Source: Linnemannia schmuckeri
Taxonomy: Eukaryota; Mortierellomycota; Mortierellomycetes; Mortierellales; Mortierellaceae
Reading direction: 5' to 3'
DNA: 64,000 bases
Assembly: GCA_029449235.1 (NCBI GenBank)
Contig: JANATG010000012.1
Span: 124,001 to 188,000 of the forward strand
Each line of letters begins with the position of its first letter. Within the stretch, counting starts at the first letter, position 1. The position numbers and the translations under genes were made by a program. The notes beneath the pieces were generated by a model. It worked only from the letters and a program-made list of their open reading frames with translations. It did no database searches and was not told where the DNA came from. This document shows positions 34,715 through 45,228 of the stretch, piece after piece.

Positions 34715-36502
34715 ATGAAGTCTGCACTGGAACGCTTCAAAGACCTACCAGAACTAATCTTCATGTTAGCAGAGCGCCTGCCTCCCAAAGACCTGTACAC
34801 CTTTCGCCTGGCATCTCGCTACTTCCACAATATCTGCCAACTTGTCTTTTTCAGGGACTTTCGACTGCACGATAGCTGGAACCAAGACAGCCTGCACCAG
34901 CTGGCTAGCTATGCCTATGCTCTTCGTTCGCTCAACACAGGCAAAGGCCGTATCCCGGTTTCACTTTATTACTCCAGCACGGTAGACTTTCTCCGCGACA
35001 GCCCCTCGACCGCCTCTCTCCAAAAGCGCAGTCCATCCCAGTCTCTTGTACCCGTCTTGCCTCAGGAGACATTGGACGCGCTTTGTAACGCCTCCTCTTT
35101 CGCCACCCAGCTCCTGTACGTCGTCCGCCAGAGTCCATGCCTCGCCATCCTTGATCTGGGCCAAGTCATCGTCAACACGGATGTTGGCCTCAACTTGCTG
35201 TCTAGAGTCCTCTCGACGATCGGCACTTTGCAGTCGTTAAAACTTTGGGTATACTCGGACCATATCGCACCCAAAGAAGTCGTCAACGCTCTCGTCCACA
35301 GGTTTCCAGCCTTCCTTGAGTCCTTTTCCCTCCTTTATGCTCCAAACTGCCTTACACTCAAGTCTGAAGCCTGGGATAAAGCGAACTCCGAGTTGAAGGA
35401 TACTGTGACACAGCAACTGGGACAGATCGTAGAGCGCACAGAGCCACTGATGCATTTGTCTGATTGGAAGCTCATCGTCACTGGTGACGAGTACATCCCC
35501 GCCGAGGTTTCGGTTCCACTCTTTAAGCACTTTCCAGAACTTACATCAATGGACGTTCCTGAAATCGACAACAGAGATACCAATTACCTCCGCAGCGTCG
35601 CGTTCCGTATTCTTGAAACCTGTCCAAAGTTAAAGCGCCTGAGCAAGCGCGATATTCAGGAAGATGAGGAGGGACGGATGATGTTTGCGTTTCTGGAACA
35701 GATGGAAAAGAACACCCTGGAGTCACTACAGTTCCTGCAGTATACAGAAGAGCTGCAGAGTCTTGTCTGGGGGCTCGAGTTCCACAACAAGTCGGTCAAG
35801 AGCGTCATCCTTGACGAATGTCAGTCGATATCCGCTGCCTCCATCGCGTGGATCTTCCACCAGTGTCCAGCCTTAGAGGTGTTCAAGATCAGCATGAACT
35901 ATGGCTCGGAGTTTGAGATTCCGCTGGACGTGCTTCTGAGTCAAGAGTGGGCCTCGACAAAGTTCAAGGAATTGAAGTTATATGTCCAACTCGATGAGGA
36001 CCAGGAGGAACCAGGTGAGGAGAGTTTTGTTTTCTCGGATCCGATGCCGCGTTGGACGATTGGGCTGGAGAAGTTTTATCGCCAGATCGGGGCCTTGAGT
36101 CAGCTTCGGGTTTTAGATCTGAGAGTTGCAGTGGAGAGGGGCAGTCGGGATAGCCACGACGATTATATCACCTACAAGGATAAGACGTTTCCTGGATTGT
36201 TGACGCTTGAAAATCGAGCGAAAGGACGTCTTGGTTGGTTGCAGGTGCTGAGCGGACTCAGAAACCTCGAGGAGCTTCATGGGTCGTTCAACTTGGATAT
36301 CAAGCTTCCTGGATGCGAGTTTGGACAAGACGAAGCGGACTGGATAGTGGTGCATTGGCCCAAGCTGAAGTTTATCGAGTTGTTTACACTGCCTGAAGGG
36401 ACACCTATCTTGTATTCTCAGCCTCTTCTATCGATGATCGCAAGACTTCCAGAATTGAAGCTGGGCAGTTTTTACATTGACGTTCATTACCCATGGCAGT
36501 GA
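34715..36502 (+). CDS. F-box / LRR-like protein, intact paralogue
   Basis: Single exon, 595 residues. The start is MKSALERFKDLPELIFMLAE, which matches the other copies; the in-frame codons upstream translate the microsatellite leader. The F-box occupies residues 1-45 and the rest is a leucine-rich solenoid with family blocks GQIVERTEPLMHLSDWK, LTSMDVPEID, PRWTIGLEKFYRQIGALSQLRVLDLRVA and HWPKLKFIELFT. It would act as substrate receptor of an SCF ubiquitin ligase. It lies tail to tail with the next intact copy, 128 bp between stops. Target unknown. Confidence 0.85.
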   Translation: MKSALERFKDLPELIFMLAERLPPKDLYTFRLASRYFHNICQLVFFRDFRLHDSWNQDSLHQLASYAYALRSLNTGKGRIPVSLYYSSTVDFLRDSPSTASLQKRSPSQSLVPVLPQETLDALCNASSFATQLLYVVRQSPCLAILDLGQVIVNTDVGLNLLSRVLSTIGTLQSLKLWVYSDHIAPKEVVNALVHRFPAFLESFSLLYAPNCLTLKSEAWDKANSELKDTVTQQLGQIVERTEPLMHLSDWKLIVTGDEYIPAEVSVPLFKHFPELTSMDVPEIDNRDTNYLRSVAFRILETCPKLKRLSKRDIQEDEEGRMMFAFLEQMEKNTLESLQFLQYTEELQSLVWGLEFHNKSVKSVILDECQSISAASIAWIFHQCPALEVFKISMNYGSEFEIPLDVLLSQEWASTKFKELKLYVQLDEDQEEPGEESFVFSDPMPRWTIGLEKFYRQIGALSQLRVLDLRVAVERGSRDSHDDYITYKDKTFPGLLTLENRAKGRLGWLQVLSGLRNLEELHGSFNLDIKLPGCEFGQDEADWIVVHWPKLKFIELFTLPEGTPILYSQPLLSMIARLPELKLGSFYIDVHYPWQ

Positions 36503-36630
36503 AGCAAATAAACCAGTGCACAATTTTTTGTCATTACAAGTCAGATTAAATGTGCGGAGCAAATTACTTATAGGCCTAACACAAGGATATTCTCATGTCT
36601 CTGGTACACAGATATGGGACAAACCCCAAT

Positions 36631-38448
36631 TTATTTTCTAGTCCACAGAATATCGATTTTGGGTATGATTCTCGCCACTTTCAGTCCAGGCAGCTGATCC
36701 AGCATAGACTGAACTGGTGCAGGGTACACCACCACCATGTCCTTAAGAATCGTGTACAACTCGATAAACTTGAGCTTGGGCCATTGTTTGACGACCCAGT
36801 CCGCCTCACGTTGCCCAAACTCGAGTCGAGGTAACATCGCATCCAAGTTGAACGATCCGCAGAGCACTTCCAGATTCCCAAGTCCGCCTAGCAGCTGTAA
36901 CCAACCAAAACAACCCGTGGTTCGATCCTCAAGTGTCATCATTCCAGGAAAAGTCTTGTGTTTGTACGCTATAGGCAAGCCGTCTCTACCCCGATTGCCC
37001 CTCTCCACTGCAACTCTCAGATCTAAAACCCGAAGCTGGGTCAAGGCCCCGATTTGACGATAGAACCTCTCCAATCCAATCGTCCAGCGCGGCATTGGAT
37101 TCGAAAAAACAAAGTCCTCCTCACCTGGTTCCTCCTGCTCCTCGTTGAGTTGAACAGATAGCTCCAGTTCATGGAACTTGGTCGACGCCCACTCCTGGAT
37201 GACCAAATCATCGAGCGGGATAGTGACCCTTGATAGCCAGTCGATGTTAATTCTGAAAACCTCCAAGGCCGAGCAGTAGAAAAAAATCCAGATGACACTA
37301 CCAATGCTGATCATTGTGCATTCGTCGAGGACGATGTTCTCGACCGACTCCTTCTGTGCTTCGAGACCCTCATCAAGCTGCTCCCAGTCCTCGTCTAAAG
37401 CACTGATTTGAACGGATTCCACAGTGTTGACTGGCATGCCTTGGAGGAAAGCAATCATCATTGTTCCTCCAATGTCCCTGTAGGAATCGTGCTTGCTCAC
37501 GCCCTTCAACTTAGGACAGCCTTTAACAATTTGAGTGACAACCTCTCGGACGCTTCCATCTTCGGAGCAGTTGATCGGAGGCATGTCCATTGAAGTGAGC
37601 TCTGGGAGAAACTTTAAAAGCGAGAAAAAGGTGTCGCGGTCGATGTACTCTCCATTAACGTTCAGCCTCCACTCCGTAAGTCGTCTCAGCGGTTCCTGAC
37701 GCTCCATCATCGGTCCAAGTAATGTCGACACCGTCTCCTCCAACTCTGCGTCTTCCTCATACAACTCCTCGTCCTCATAGTCATCTGGCTCCTCGATACG
37801 GTCATAAAAGAGGGAAAAGGACTCGAGGCTGTCTGGACACCCATGGACAAGAATTTGAAGAACTTCTTTAGCGGTGAGGACATCTAGGCAGAACGACATA
37901 GTCAGCGATCGTAGAGTGCCAATTGACGAGAGAACCTTCGCCATAAAATTGAGCTCGAATTTGGTGTCGAGCATGACGAGATCCAAATTGAGGATGGTGA
38001 GTCGAGGACTGGGACAAATGGAGTACAAGAACTGGGCGGGGAAACAACAGAGGTTGCCAAAAGCCTCTAATATGTCTCGCGAAAGGATGGAGGCGAGTTG
38101 GATCGGATTGGTGAGCTGGGGCGAAGGTGAAGTAGGTATGGGGGAGTCCATGAATGCTGGTATTGAAGTCTCTTGGAGGATGTCGAACATGCAACTATAA
38201 TAGCGCGTGAAGCTGAGGCTCTCTACTTTAAGTGAGTGAATAGAACTGGCATGCTTGGCGATCTTGAGCAGACTCGGCTCGCTCCAATAGTCATGCAGCC
38301 AGAGCTTGCGGTAGAACAGAGGCTTGCAGACGTCGTGGACACTGCTACAAGTCAGCCGGAGGGAGTGCATGTCTTCGCGGTCGAGACGTAATGCGACCAT
38401 GAAGATCAGCTCCGGCAAGTCTTTAAATCGTTCCAGCGCGTGTTTCAT
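36631..38448 (-). CDS. F-box / LRR-like protein, intact paralogue
   Basis: Single exon, 605 residues from the ATG at 38448 (MKHALERFKDLPELIFMVAL). The F-box is residues 1-45 (LPELIFMVALRLDREDMHSLRLT), followed by the same leucine-rich blocks as in the convergent neighbour. A short acidic insert (DDYEDEELYEEDAELEE, about residues 255-271) is also seen in the eroded copy at 29.9-31.7 kb, which groups those two. Role as in the previous entry; the target is unknown. Confidence 0.85.
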   Translation of the reverse strand: MKHALERFKDLPELIFMVALRLDREDMHSLRLTCSSVHDVCKPLFYRKLWLHDYWSEPSLLKIAKHASSIHSLKVESLSFTRYYSCMFDILQETSIPAFMDSPIPTSPSPQLTNPIQLASILSRDILEAFGNLCCFPAQFLYSICPSPRLTILNLDLVMLDTKFELNFMAKVLSSIGTLRSLTMSFCLDVLTAKEVLQILVHGCPDSLESFSLFYDRIEEPDDYEDEELYEEDAELEETVSTLLGPMMERQEPLRRLTEWRLNVNGEYIDRDTFFSLLKFLPELTSMDMPPINCSEDGSVREVVTQIVKGCPKLKGVSKHDSYRDIGGTMMIAFLQGMPVNTVESVQISALDEDWEQLDEGLEAQKESVENIVLDECTMISIGSVIWIFFYCSALEVFRINIDWLSRVTIPLDDLVIQEWASTKFHELELSVQLNEEQEEPGEEDFVFSNPMPRWTIGLERFYRQIGALTQLRVLDLRVAVERGNRGRDGLPIAYKHKTFPGMMTLEDRTTGCFGWLQLLGGLGNLEVLCGSFNLDAMLPRLEFGQREADWVVKQWPKLKFIELYTILKDMVVVYPAPVQSMLDQLPGLKVARIIPKIDILWTRK

Positions 38449-38933
38449 GGCGGCCCAAAATGAGGATGGCAATAGTAGAAGAGTGGGAAAGAAAGTGAAG
38501 AAAGGGTGTTTCTCATTCAAAACAAAGAACAGCGCACGTTGAAAGATAAGCGTGACTGATGAAATGAAGATTTGATTTGGCTACAGGCATAGTTTTCTCT
38601 GCTTCGTTCGGTTTTTCATCTTGGTGTGCCAGTATCCATGTATCCACAGTTACTATGCATAGACTTGCTTTGCTTTTTGAGATATGTATGCAAAGATGGC
38701 GACGCGTATAGAACAAGGTCTGTGAATCCTAAAAAGACAAAAACCGAAGGAGAGCGTTGGTGAGTGAAAAACAGTGTCAAGGTAAGCGTGAAGAAATCTT
38801 GGCTTACGCATCAGCCACAAGGTTCCAGCGCATAATATTTGTGCTATCATTTCCTTACCTTTCCTTCCTTCCTTCCTTCCTTCCTTCCTTCCTTCCTTCC
38901 TTCAACTCATCGTCTGTTTTGCCACTCACCACC
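38449..38933. other. Intergenic with TTCC microsatellite
   Basis: Leader of the minus-strand F-box gene, then mixed sequence, then about eleven copies of TTCC (38861-38903) and AACTCATCGTCTGTT ... CCACTCACCACC before the ATG of the truncated copy. CATCGTCTGTT also occurs before the 32380 copy, so the leaders are homologous. Confidence 0.5.
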
Positions 38934-39570
38934 ATGAGACCCGCACTGGATCAATTCAAAGGCGTGCCAGAACTAGGCTTCATTTTTGCATCGCACTTGG
39001 ACCGCAAGGACGTGGACTCCTTTCGTACAACATCCGCCAACCTCTTGTTTTCCCAGGATGGTCAATTGCACGATCGGTAGGTCGCGGACAGCTTGTAAAA
39101 GCCGGCAATCTATGCTCATGCTCTTCATTCGCTCAGCATAAGCCGTGATGACTACTCGCTTTCACTCTACTACCAGAGTATGGTCACATATCTTAGCATT
39201 TCGAAGCTCCCAATTCCCTCCAGCAGCTCTACTTCGACCTCAATATCAATATCCGACAACGCGTCTATAACGTACAGAGACAAGACCTTTGGAGTGCTAA
39301 TACTTGAAGCTCGAACTAAAGGGCGTATTGGTTGGCTGCAATTATTGGGAGGGCTCGTTCATCTGGAAGAGCTCCAAGGATTGTTCAATTTGGCTACGAT
39401 GCTTCCTGAACTCGAGTTTGGACAAGACGAAGCAGACTGGAGTGTGGGCCACTGGCCCAAGCTTAAGTTCATTGAGTAATGCACGCTTTATACGGAAACA
39501 ACTTGTACACTGGCGAGGCCTGTTCAGTCGATGATGGTAAGATTGTCGGGACTGGAAGTATGTAGGGCCT
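38934..39570 (+). pseudogene. F-box paralogue reduced to its two ends
   Basis: The start MRPALDQFKGVPELGFIFASHLDRKDVDSF is recognisable for 48 codons to a TAG at 39078. Pieces of the following region (HALHSLSIS, SLYYQSMV) run straight into the C-terminal family blocks (TYRDKTFGVLILEARTKGRIGWLQLLGGL, FGQDEADWSVGHWPKLKFIE, stop at 39477). About 400 codons of the middle are missing. The tail beyond the stop still matches the family (PVQSMM, LSGLEV) to about 39570. Confidence 0.85.
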
Positions 39571-39804
39571 TAATGACTTTAAACAGTTAGTCAACGGGTA
39601 AATAAAAAAAGGTCATATTTTTTTATAACCAAGTGCCTGATTGTGAGAATGTGGAAGGTGCTGAACTCTTGATGCCTTATTCACCTTGTTATTTGTTACA
39701 CGCTTTAGCAACAGCTTTCAAAACAGACAAAGTCAGTTTTTTTGATCCTTGGTTCACTCTACTTACAAACAAAACATAGACAATGGCCATGCGAAAGACT
39801 AATG

Positions 39805-39851
39805 GTTCGCATTGGCATTATAGTCAGAATATCTTCTTCCGTTCGCATTGG
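39805..39851. repeat. 25-nt insert flanked by 11-bp direct repeats
   Basis: GTTCGCATTGG occurs at 39805-39815 and again at 39841-39851. The 25 nt between (39816-39840; CATTATAGTC, then AGAATATCTTCTTCC) are identical to 29115-29139 in the palindromic repeat field 10.7 kb away. The arrangement looks like a small insertion with target duplication, or templated filler at a repaired break. Confidence 0.8.
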
Positions 39852-39903
39852 GCACCAAAAAAACGACTACGCCGTCGTCATCAAGGAGAGCAAAAAAGAA
39901 ACA

Positions 39904-39986
39904 TCCGAAAACCCGGATTTGAACCAGGGACCTAGAGATGACAGACAAACTACAGTCTCCCGCTCTACCAACTGAGCTATTTTCGG
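39904..39986 (-). tRNA. tRNA-Tyr (GTA), intron-containing, second copy
   Basis: The mature part is identical to the copy at 28256-28338: the same perfect acceptor stem, D arm and T arm, and anticodon GTA. The 10-nt intron differs by one base (TTTGTCTGTC). A T run follows within 12 nt downstream on the minus strand. Upstream similarity to the first copy (CCTGGGGCC, GAGAT, ATATATATTAATTATT) extends to about 40066, so a segment of about 160 bp is duplicated in inverted orientation. Confidence 0.95.
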
Positions 39987-40493
39987 TTGTTATTAGACGA
40001 GTGGACACATTTAAATAATTAATATATATCTGTATTTTGACGATCTCGAGAACCAAGGCCCCAGGGTCTCCAGCTTTTGTTTATAATTAATGCCGCTGGG
40101 TCCGAGTCGTGGTTTATTGAGTAAGAATGAATTCTTGTTCAAAGAATCGGATGTAAATAGTGATTTTGCGATCAAGTGTGAGACTTACACGGCCTTAGCA
40201 CGCTATTTTCTTTTCATAGTGACGAATTTTCAATGCGCTTAAGTCTAGCCCAGCATCGACTTTTCCCAGTTGCATGTGGCAAACGCAGCAGCATATTACA
40301 GTGGTGGTCCGTACGAAAAAAAAATTACAATGGTGGTCCAAGACGTCTCTCATATCCATACATAAACAATAGAGTAATTGACAAAAATAATATGTAAAAA
40401 AAATGCTTTAATGAAGATGGAACATGGGAGAAGCTTCTATGGCCAGCCCGACCCAGGAGTGTACTGTTGGTTATTCTGTGAATTGCCTTGGTC
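39987..40493. other. Intergenic, no gene seen
   Basis: The first 80 bp are the duplicated tRNA-Tyr upstream segment. The rest is AT-rich, with the 3' end of the 694-aa gene expected near 40400-40490. Confidence 0.45.
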
Positions 40494-43385
40494 CTAGCCC
40501 TGGTTGTTGCGATATTGACCATAGCCACCAGTATTGTTGTTGGTATTGTTGTTGTTCTCGCCTGGACCACTGTATTGTGTCCGAGGGACGTACACATCCT
40601 GTGCCCGACTCTGAGGCCACTCATGTTGGAGCCTCTCGACTGCTTTCCGGATCGTGCCTCGCATGTTATTCCGCTGAGGCAAGTCCAACATGAACGCGCT
40701 ACCGTCTGAAGCCGAGGGCAGGTACCGAGTCGGTGCTGATGATGCTGATGTTCCTGCTGGCGCTGGTGCTGTTGGTGCGCCTTGCTCGATCTCAGACTGA
40801 GCGGGACGAGGTTTTGGCGAGAGAGGTCTTCCCGAGACATTGGTTTGTGGTACGGGTGCGCCTCCTGCATGTGGTGACGGTCCTGTTGGCGAAGGTAGTG
40901 GTTGGTGTTGGTGTTGCAGCTGTTGTTGTTGGTTATCACTCAAGTAAGCGTAGTGTTGATTGAGCTGAGGCCTGGGTGGATACGCTGGTGCAGGAGGGGT
41001 CGAGAAAGGAGGCGTGTAATCGCCGCTACCATTCAACAGCTCCATTCTTGAATCCTGATTCGTCGATTCTGGTGAATTGCTCTCGTTTTTGGCCTCCTCT
41101 TCCTTGCTCATGACTCTACCTCCTGCTCCTCCCGTAGCAGTACCGGAAAGAACGCCAGCCTCAAGTGCATACGGGCTCGAATATTTGCGTAACCTAAACC
41201 CGTCCAGATAGTACCTCGACAACGTCTTCTCCAACATCCACATCCGCTCATCAATCCTCAGATCAATCAACCGGATCAACTCTTCGACCTCCTGTTCTTC
41301 TGAATGCTCCTCGTTCTCGTTGAGAGGTGCCAATGGTCGCAGGGAGTGAGAGCCGGGAGCTCCTTGTTCTGTGAAATAATAGTTGCTACCGCTCAAATCC
41401 ACCGATGACCGCGCCGTGTATGTCTCGTTATTGTCGTTGTTGCTGTTGCTGTTGCCGTTGCCGCCCTTTCCACCACCGCCAGCCACCACCGCTGCTGTGT
41501 TGAGTGCAGTACTATAACGCAAGGAATGGCGACGAGGGTCAGGGTGAAGAGGCATGTTATCGGGATCATTGTCGGCATTACTGTCGAGTCGAGAGAACTG
41601 CTTCTTGAGCCACCGCTGGAAGGCTTCAAAGCCATTCTTGGGTGGGACCTCATCCTTGCGGTACCTCCTTGAGTTGGGGGAGGTCTGAAGGACGTAGCGC
41701 TGCATGATACCCCAACTCTTGTACCTGCCGCTTCCGAACAAGAAGATCCACAGCGCCAATGCAATTGAAGCCATTCTAGAATGGAGGAGTTAAAAAATCA
41801 AAAAAAAAAAATTAGGGTTTTCATGTTCTATTTTTTTTCTCAATGCATTGTTTTGAACTTAGCCCTGTTGGATTCGGGCTTTTGACGCTGAAAAAAAGGC
41901 AAAAAACAAGACGTACCCTCCAATGGCTCCTGCAAGATCCACCCAGGAATATCCTTTGTTGTCGTTGTACTGGTTGATATAGAACGAGTCGGGCGAGATT
42001 TCCACCTTGGCGAAAACTTGCTTTGCCGCAATGTCCATGGGTCTCAAGTTTTGCTAATCACAGTGTAATAAAAAGAACAGAAAATTAATAGCAAGTCGAC
42101 AGTAAGGTTCGGAGGGACAAACATTCATGCAAGGTAAGGTGTGGATGAAAGAGGCCAGAACGAGGTGCATACTTTTTGAAGGGTGTAACGTGGTTGAGAT
42201 CCTCCTCTCAATAGCTGATGCTCCGAGTATACAAAGGTCAGTGTGTTGATGGAAGCTAGTCGTGACAAAAAGGATGAAAAGTTGTTGCGAATGACGCAAA
42301 GGAAGGAAGTATGAGTGGAGTCAATTCGACGGAGAGAGATTCAAAGAAACAAAAGTATGAAAAATAATGGTCTTACGAATGGCGCCCCAAATGGGCTGAA
42401 TCATGGTAACATTAACATCTCCATTCTAAGTAGCAAGTTGATAATAAAGAACGACTTGTTAACATACTGCATTCATTGCCTGGTTCAAGCATGAAAGGCG
42501 TTCATTTGCTATTTACAGTGAAAAAAGGAAGTCTTACCCAAACGGCCATAGAAAGACCAGCTGGTGCCGAACCGAGGTAGGGCTGACTGGCAGTACATGC
42601 AAATACGATCTTCACCAAGGCGGGCTGAGAATCGGAGTGATGGGAGACCGAGTGTCAAGAGAGAAAGAAAAAACAGGTGTATTGTTATTACAGCGATCTA
42701 TTTTGGTTGTGGTGTACATACAGTCGCGTGGATATGTATTTTTGAAAGAACAAGAACAAAAACAGCCAAAGAAAAAAGGGGTTGCAGTCATTTTCCTTAC
42801 AAGAGTACTTCCATCGAGATTCTTGGGATAGAAGAAATCTGGTTGGCGGTGAAGGAAGACACACTTGCCCTTCCTTTCCCAGTCACCATTGGCCTGGAGA
42901 TTGAACTCTGTTGCATTCTTGACCTCGTAGTACTCTGAAAAAGTGTTGTCGATGTGAAAGTAAAACAAAAATAGGCGATAGAGGGGTCAGGGCTGACGGA
43001 CTGGGGCACGCGAGGACGCCGGAGTGAAACCAATAAGCATTCCAACGAATTAAATAAAAACAAGAGACTTACCCTTTTTGACGGGCACCTTGACATCTTG
43101 CCCTTGCCTTCCATCTTCGTACTGTGTCCTAGTGACGATGTCCAACTCGACAGTGTCCAAATAGTCACTACAAATGAGGATGTCGGGAACGGGGATCTGA
43201 GGCTTGTCGGTGATCTTAACCGAGACGTAGTTGACCTGGTCCAGAATCGATTTGACCTTGGGAATCGCTGCAGATACCAACAAGGCAATCGTGATGGTCA
43301 GAATGGCGATACGGAGGAGCAGTTCATAGGTGACGGGGATACCGCAGATATAAAACCTTCGTGGCCCAGCCTTGCGTCCGGCCAT
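40494..43385 (-). CDS. Two-segment membrane protein of unknown function, 694 aa
   Basis: Seven exons (43073-43385, 42801-42934, 42538-42624, 42377-42425, 42173-42255, 41917-42053, 40494-41775), all GT-AG and phase-consistent. Residues 21-41 (LLLRIAILTITIALLVSAAI) form a first transmembrane helix and about 259-282 (DLAGAIGGMASIALALWIFLF) a second. The 215 residues between them would form one lumenal or extracellular domain with strand-like stretches and a few cysteines. The C-terminal 410 residues are cytosolic-looking and disordered, rich in Asn, Pro, Gln and Gly, with one charged helix (EEHSEEQEVEELIRLIDLRID). I do not recognise the family. The topology resembles an extracellular sensor with a disordered tail, but that is only inference. 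Confidence 0.8.
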
Positions 43386-45114
43386 AGTATATTGTTGATG
43401 TTGTTGAAAGACAGGGAAAGGGAAGGGAGTGTTCTCGTAAGTAGGCGCAAGTGATAGAGGGCAACGGGAGAGCGAGTGCAAGTTCAAGTTGTCGAAGAGT
43501 GAAGAGAGGTAGGGGTGAGTGTGGGAAGTGGAGGAGGTATGGAAGGAGTGCGAATAAAAGCGTGAATGTGGGTATGTGTGAGTGAGAGTGCTTTGCTTTT
43601 TTTTTTTTTTTTCTTTTTTTTCTATTGTTCTCAGAAAAGAGTTATTATTTCTGTCCAAGCGACATTCAAGTGAGTAAGAAACAGGGCAAAGAATGAGGAG
43701 GAAGTGCGGATGAGAAAAAAAGAAAGTGAAAAAAGTGAAAGAAGAAAGGAGGAAAGAAGAGGCAAGAAAGCAAACAAGAGCAGAAAGGACAAAGGAAGCG
43801 TGTTGTCAGTGTGTGGCGAGATGGACAAGATGATGACCAAAGTCGAGGCAAAGTGTAAAGTTCTTTGGTGGTGCTGCAGCCAACGATTCGCGAACGAAGG
43901 AGGAAAAAAAAAAAAAGAGCAAAAAATAGATTTTTTTCGACAACCAAAAGTATAAAAATATGCGGAATAGAGGAGAGCCAATGCATTCAAACGGCTGTGC
44001 AAGGAGATTCAAAGAAAAAAGAGAGGGCAAAGAGCAGGCGTTCTGCTTTTTATCCTTGTGGTCCTTGGTCTCACTTCTCATCTATCTTCTTTCTCGAGTT
44101 ATACTTGCCTTTAGTTTACACGGATCATCACGAAAGAGCGACCCTACACATGTCAACAAAACGACACTCAGCACAAGACCCATGCCAAGGGTGGGTAGAC
44201 GGGGGCGTTGGAACCATCACTGCCATCCAGGCCACTCTCGTTGGCGTAAAATCGATCAATAAGGTACTCGTCGAATTCCATGAATGACGAGAAGAAAATA
44301 AATGTGTACGCGTAGATGTGCACGTCAACAAACAAACAAACATTCACTTCAGTCGTCGAATTCATTCTTCCATTTACGCAACGCCCACGGACACAAATTT
44401 TTGCTATTTTGCTATTTGCTATCAAAAGTGCACATGCCTCTTCCCATTCATGAAAGCCTTTTGACTACTGTTGAGGGCCAGACGCCACTACTGCCACTTT
44501 TTTAAAGGCTTTCACCAGACCCCATTTCAAACTGACCATTTTAGCAATTGCTCAAAAGACCATGTCATCATTCACCCAAGACTATGCAAGACTATTGATA
44601 GCGACAACTCAACACCACTGGGCTTGGAATTGAAAGCAATCCTTACCACCTATTCTTTCGTCCCTTCCTTCTTAACTTCACCCTAATAATAAAGGCTCCC
44701 AACCCTTGCTGTATCCCAGGCTGCTCCTTTTGCCTATCTATCAACTTCATCGCCACACTCACACACACGTACACAAAAAGGGCAAAAAAAGGACAGAAGG
44801 AAGATATTTTTGTATGTGCAAAGCGCCCCCTCGTGGCGCTCATTCATCATCCTTATTTTTATGAAAGAAAAAAAGAGAAATGCTAAAGGAAAAGGAAGGT
44901 ATACTAAGAAAAGCTACGGAAAAGAATGAAGTGTTTTGTGTGGAGGTATGGGGTATTGGAAGTGGGCATTGCATTGAAAGAAAGAAAATAGAAAAAAATG
45001 GTATATGTTGTGTGTGAGTGCGAAAACAAAGCAAAGCAAAAACAAAAAACAAAATAGTAAGTCATGACAGAAAAAGACTTTTCGCTGGCGGCGTAGTCGT
45101 AAAACCGCTCCTTG

Positions 45115-45147
<33 letters not shown>

Positions 45148-45228
45148 GGGGTCGTCGTCGTCGGTGATCGTCGTACCGTTCCTCCTTCTGCGTCCATTTC
45201 ACAGACTAGCTTCCAAAGCTCTGTTATT
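43386..45228. other. Intergenic with GA-rich blocks
   Basis: About 43400-43760 is GA-rich on the plus strand, the pyrimidine-rich leader of the minus-strand membrane protein gene. A T tract of 29 bases at 45117-45145 lies just 3' of the sestrin stop. One short minus-strand ORF with coding-like composition is listed separately. Confidence 0.45.
44168..44281 (-). CDS. Possible small protein, 37 aa
   Basis: The ORF MEFDEYLIDRFYANESGLDG continues to a stop after PPLAWVLC. Codon use resembles neighbouring real genes (GAC, GAG, TAC, GGC, CCC), unlike the surrounding AT-rich DNA. No splice acceptor precedes it and the start context is ordinary. It could be a small gene, an uORF or a leftover exon. 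Confidence 0.25.
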   Translation of the reverse strand: MEFDEYLIDRFYANESGLDGSDGSNAPVYPPLAWVLC

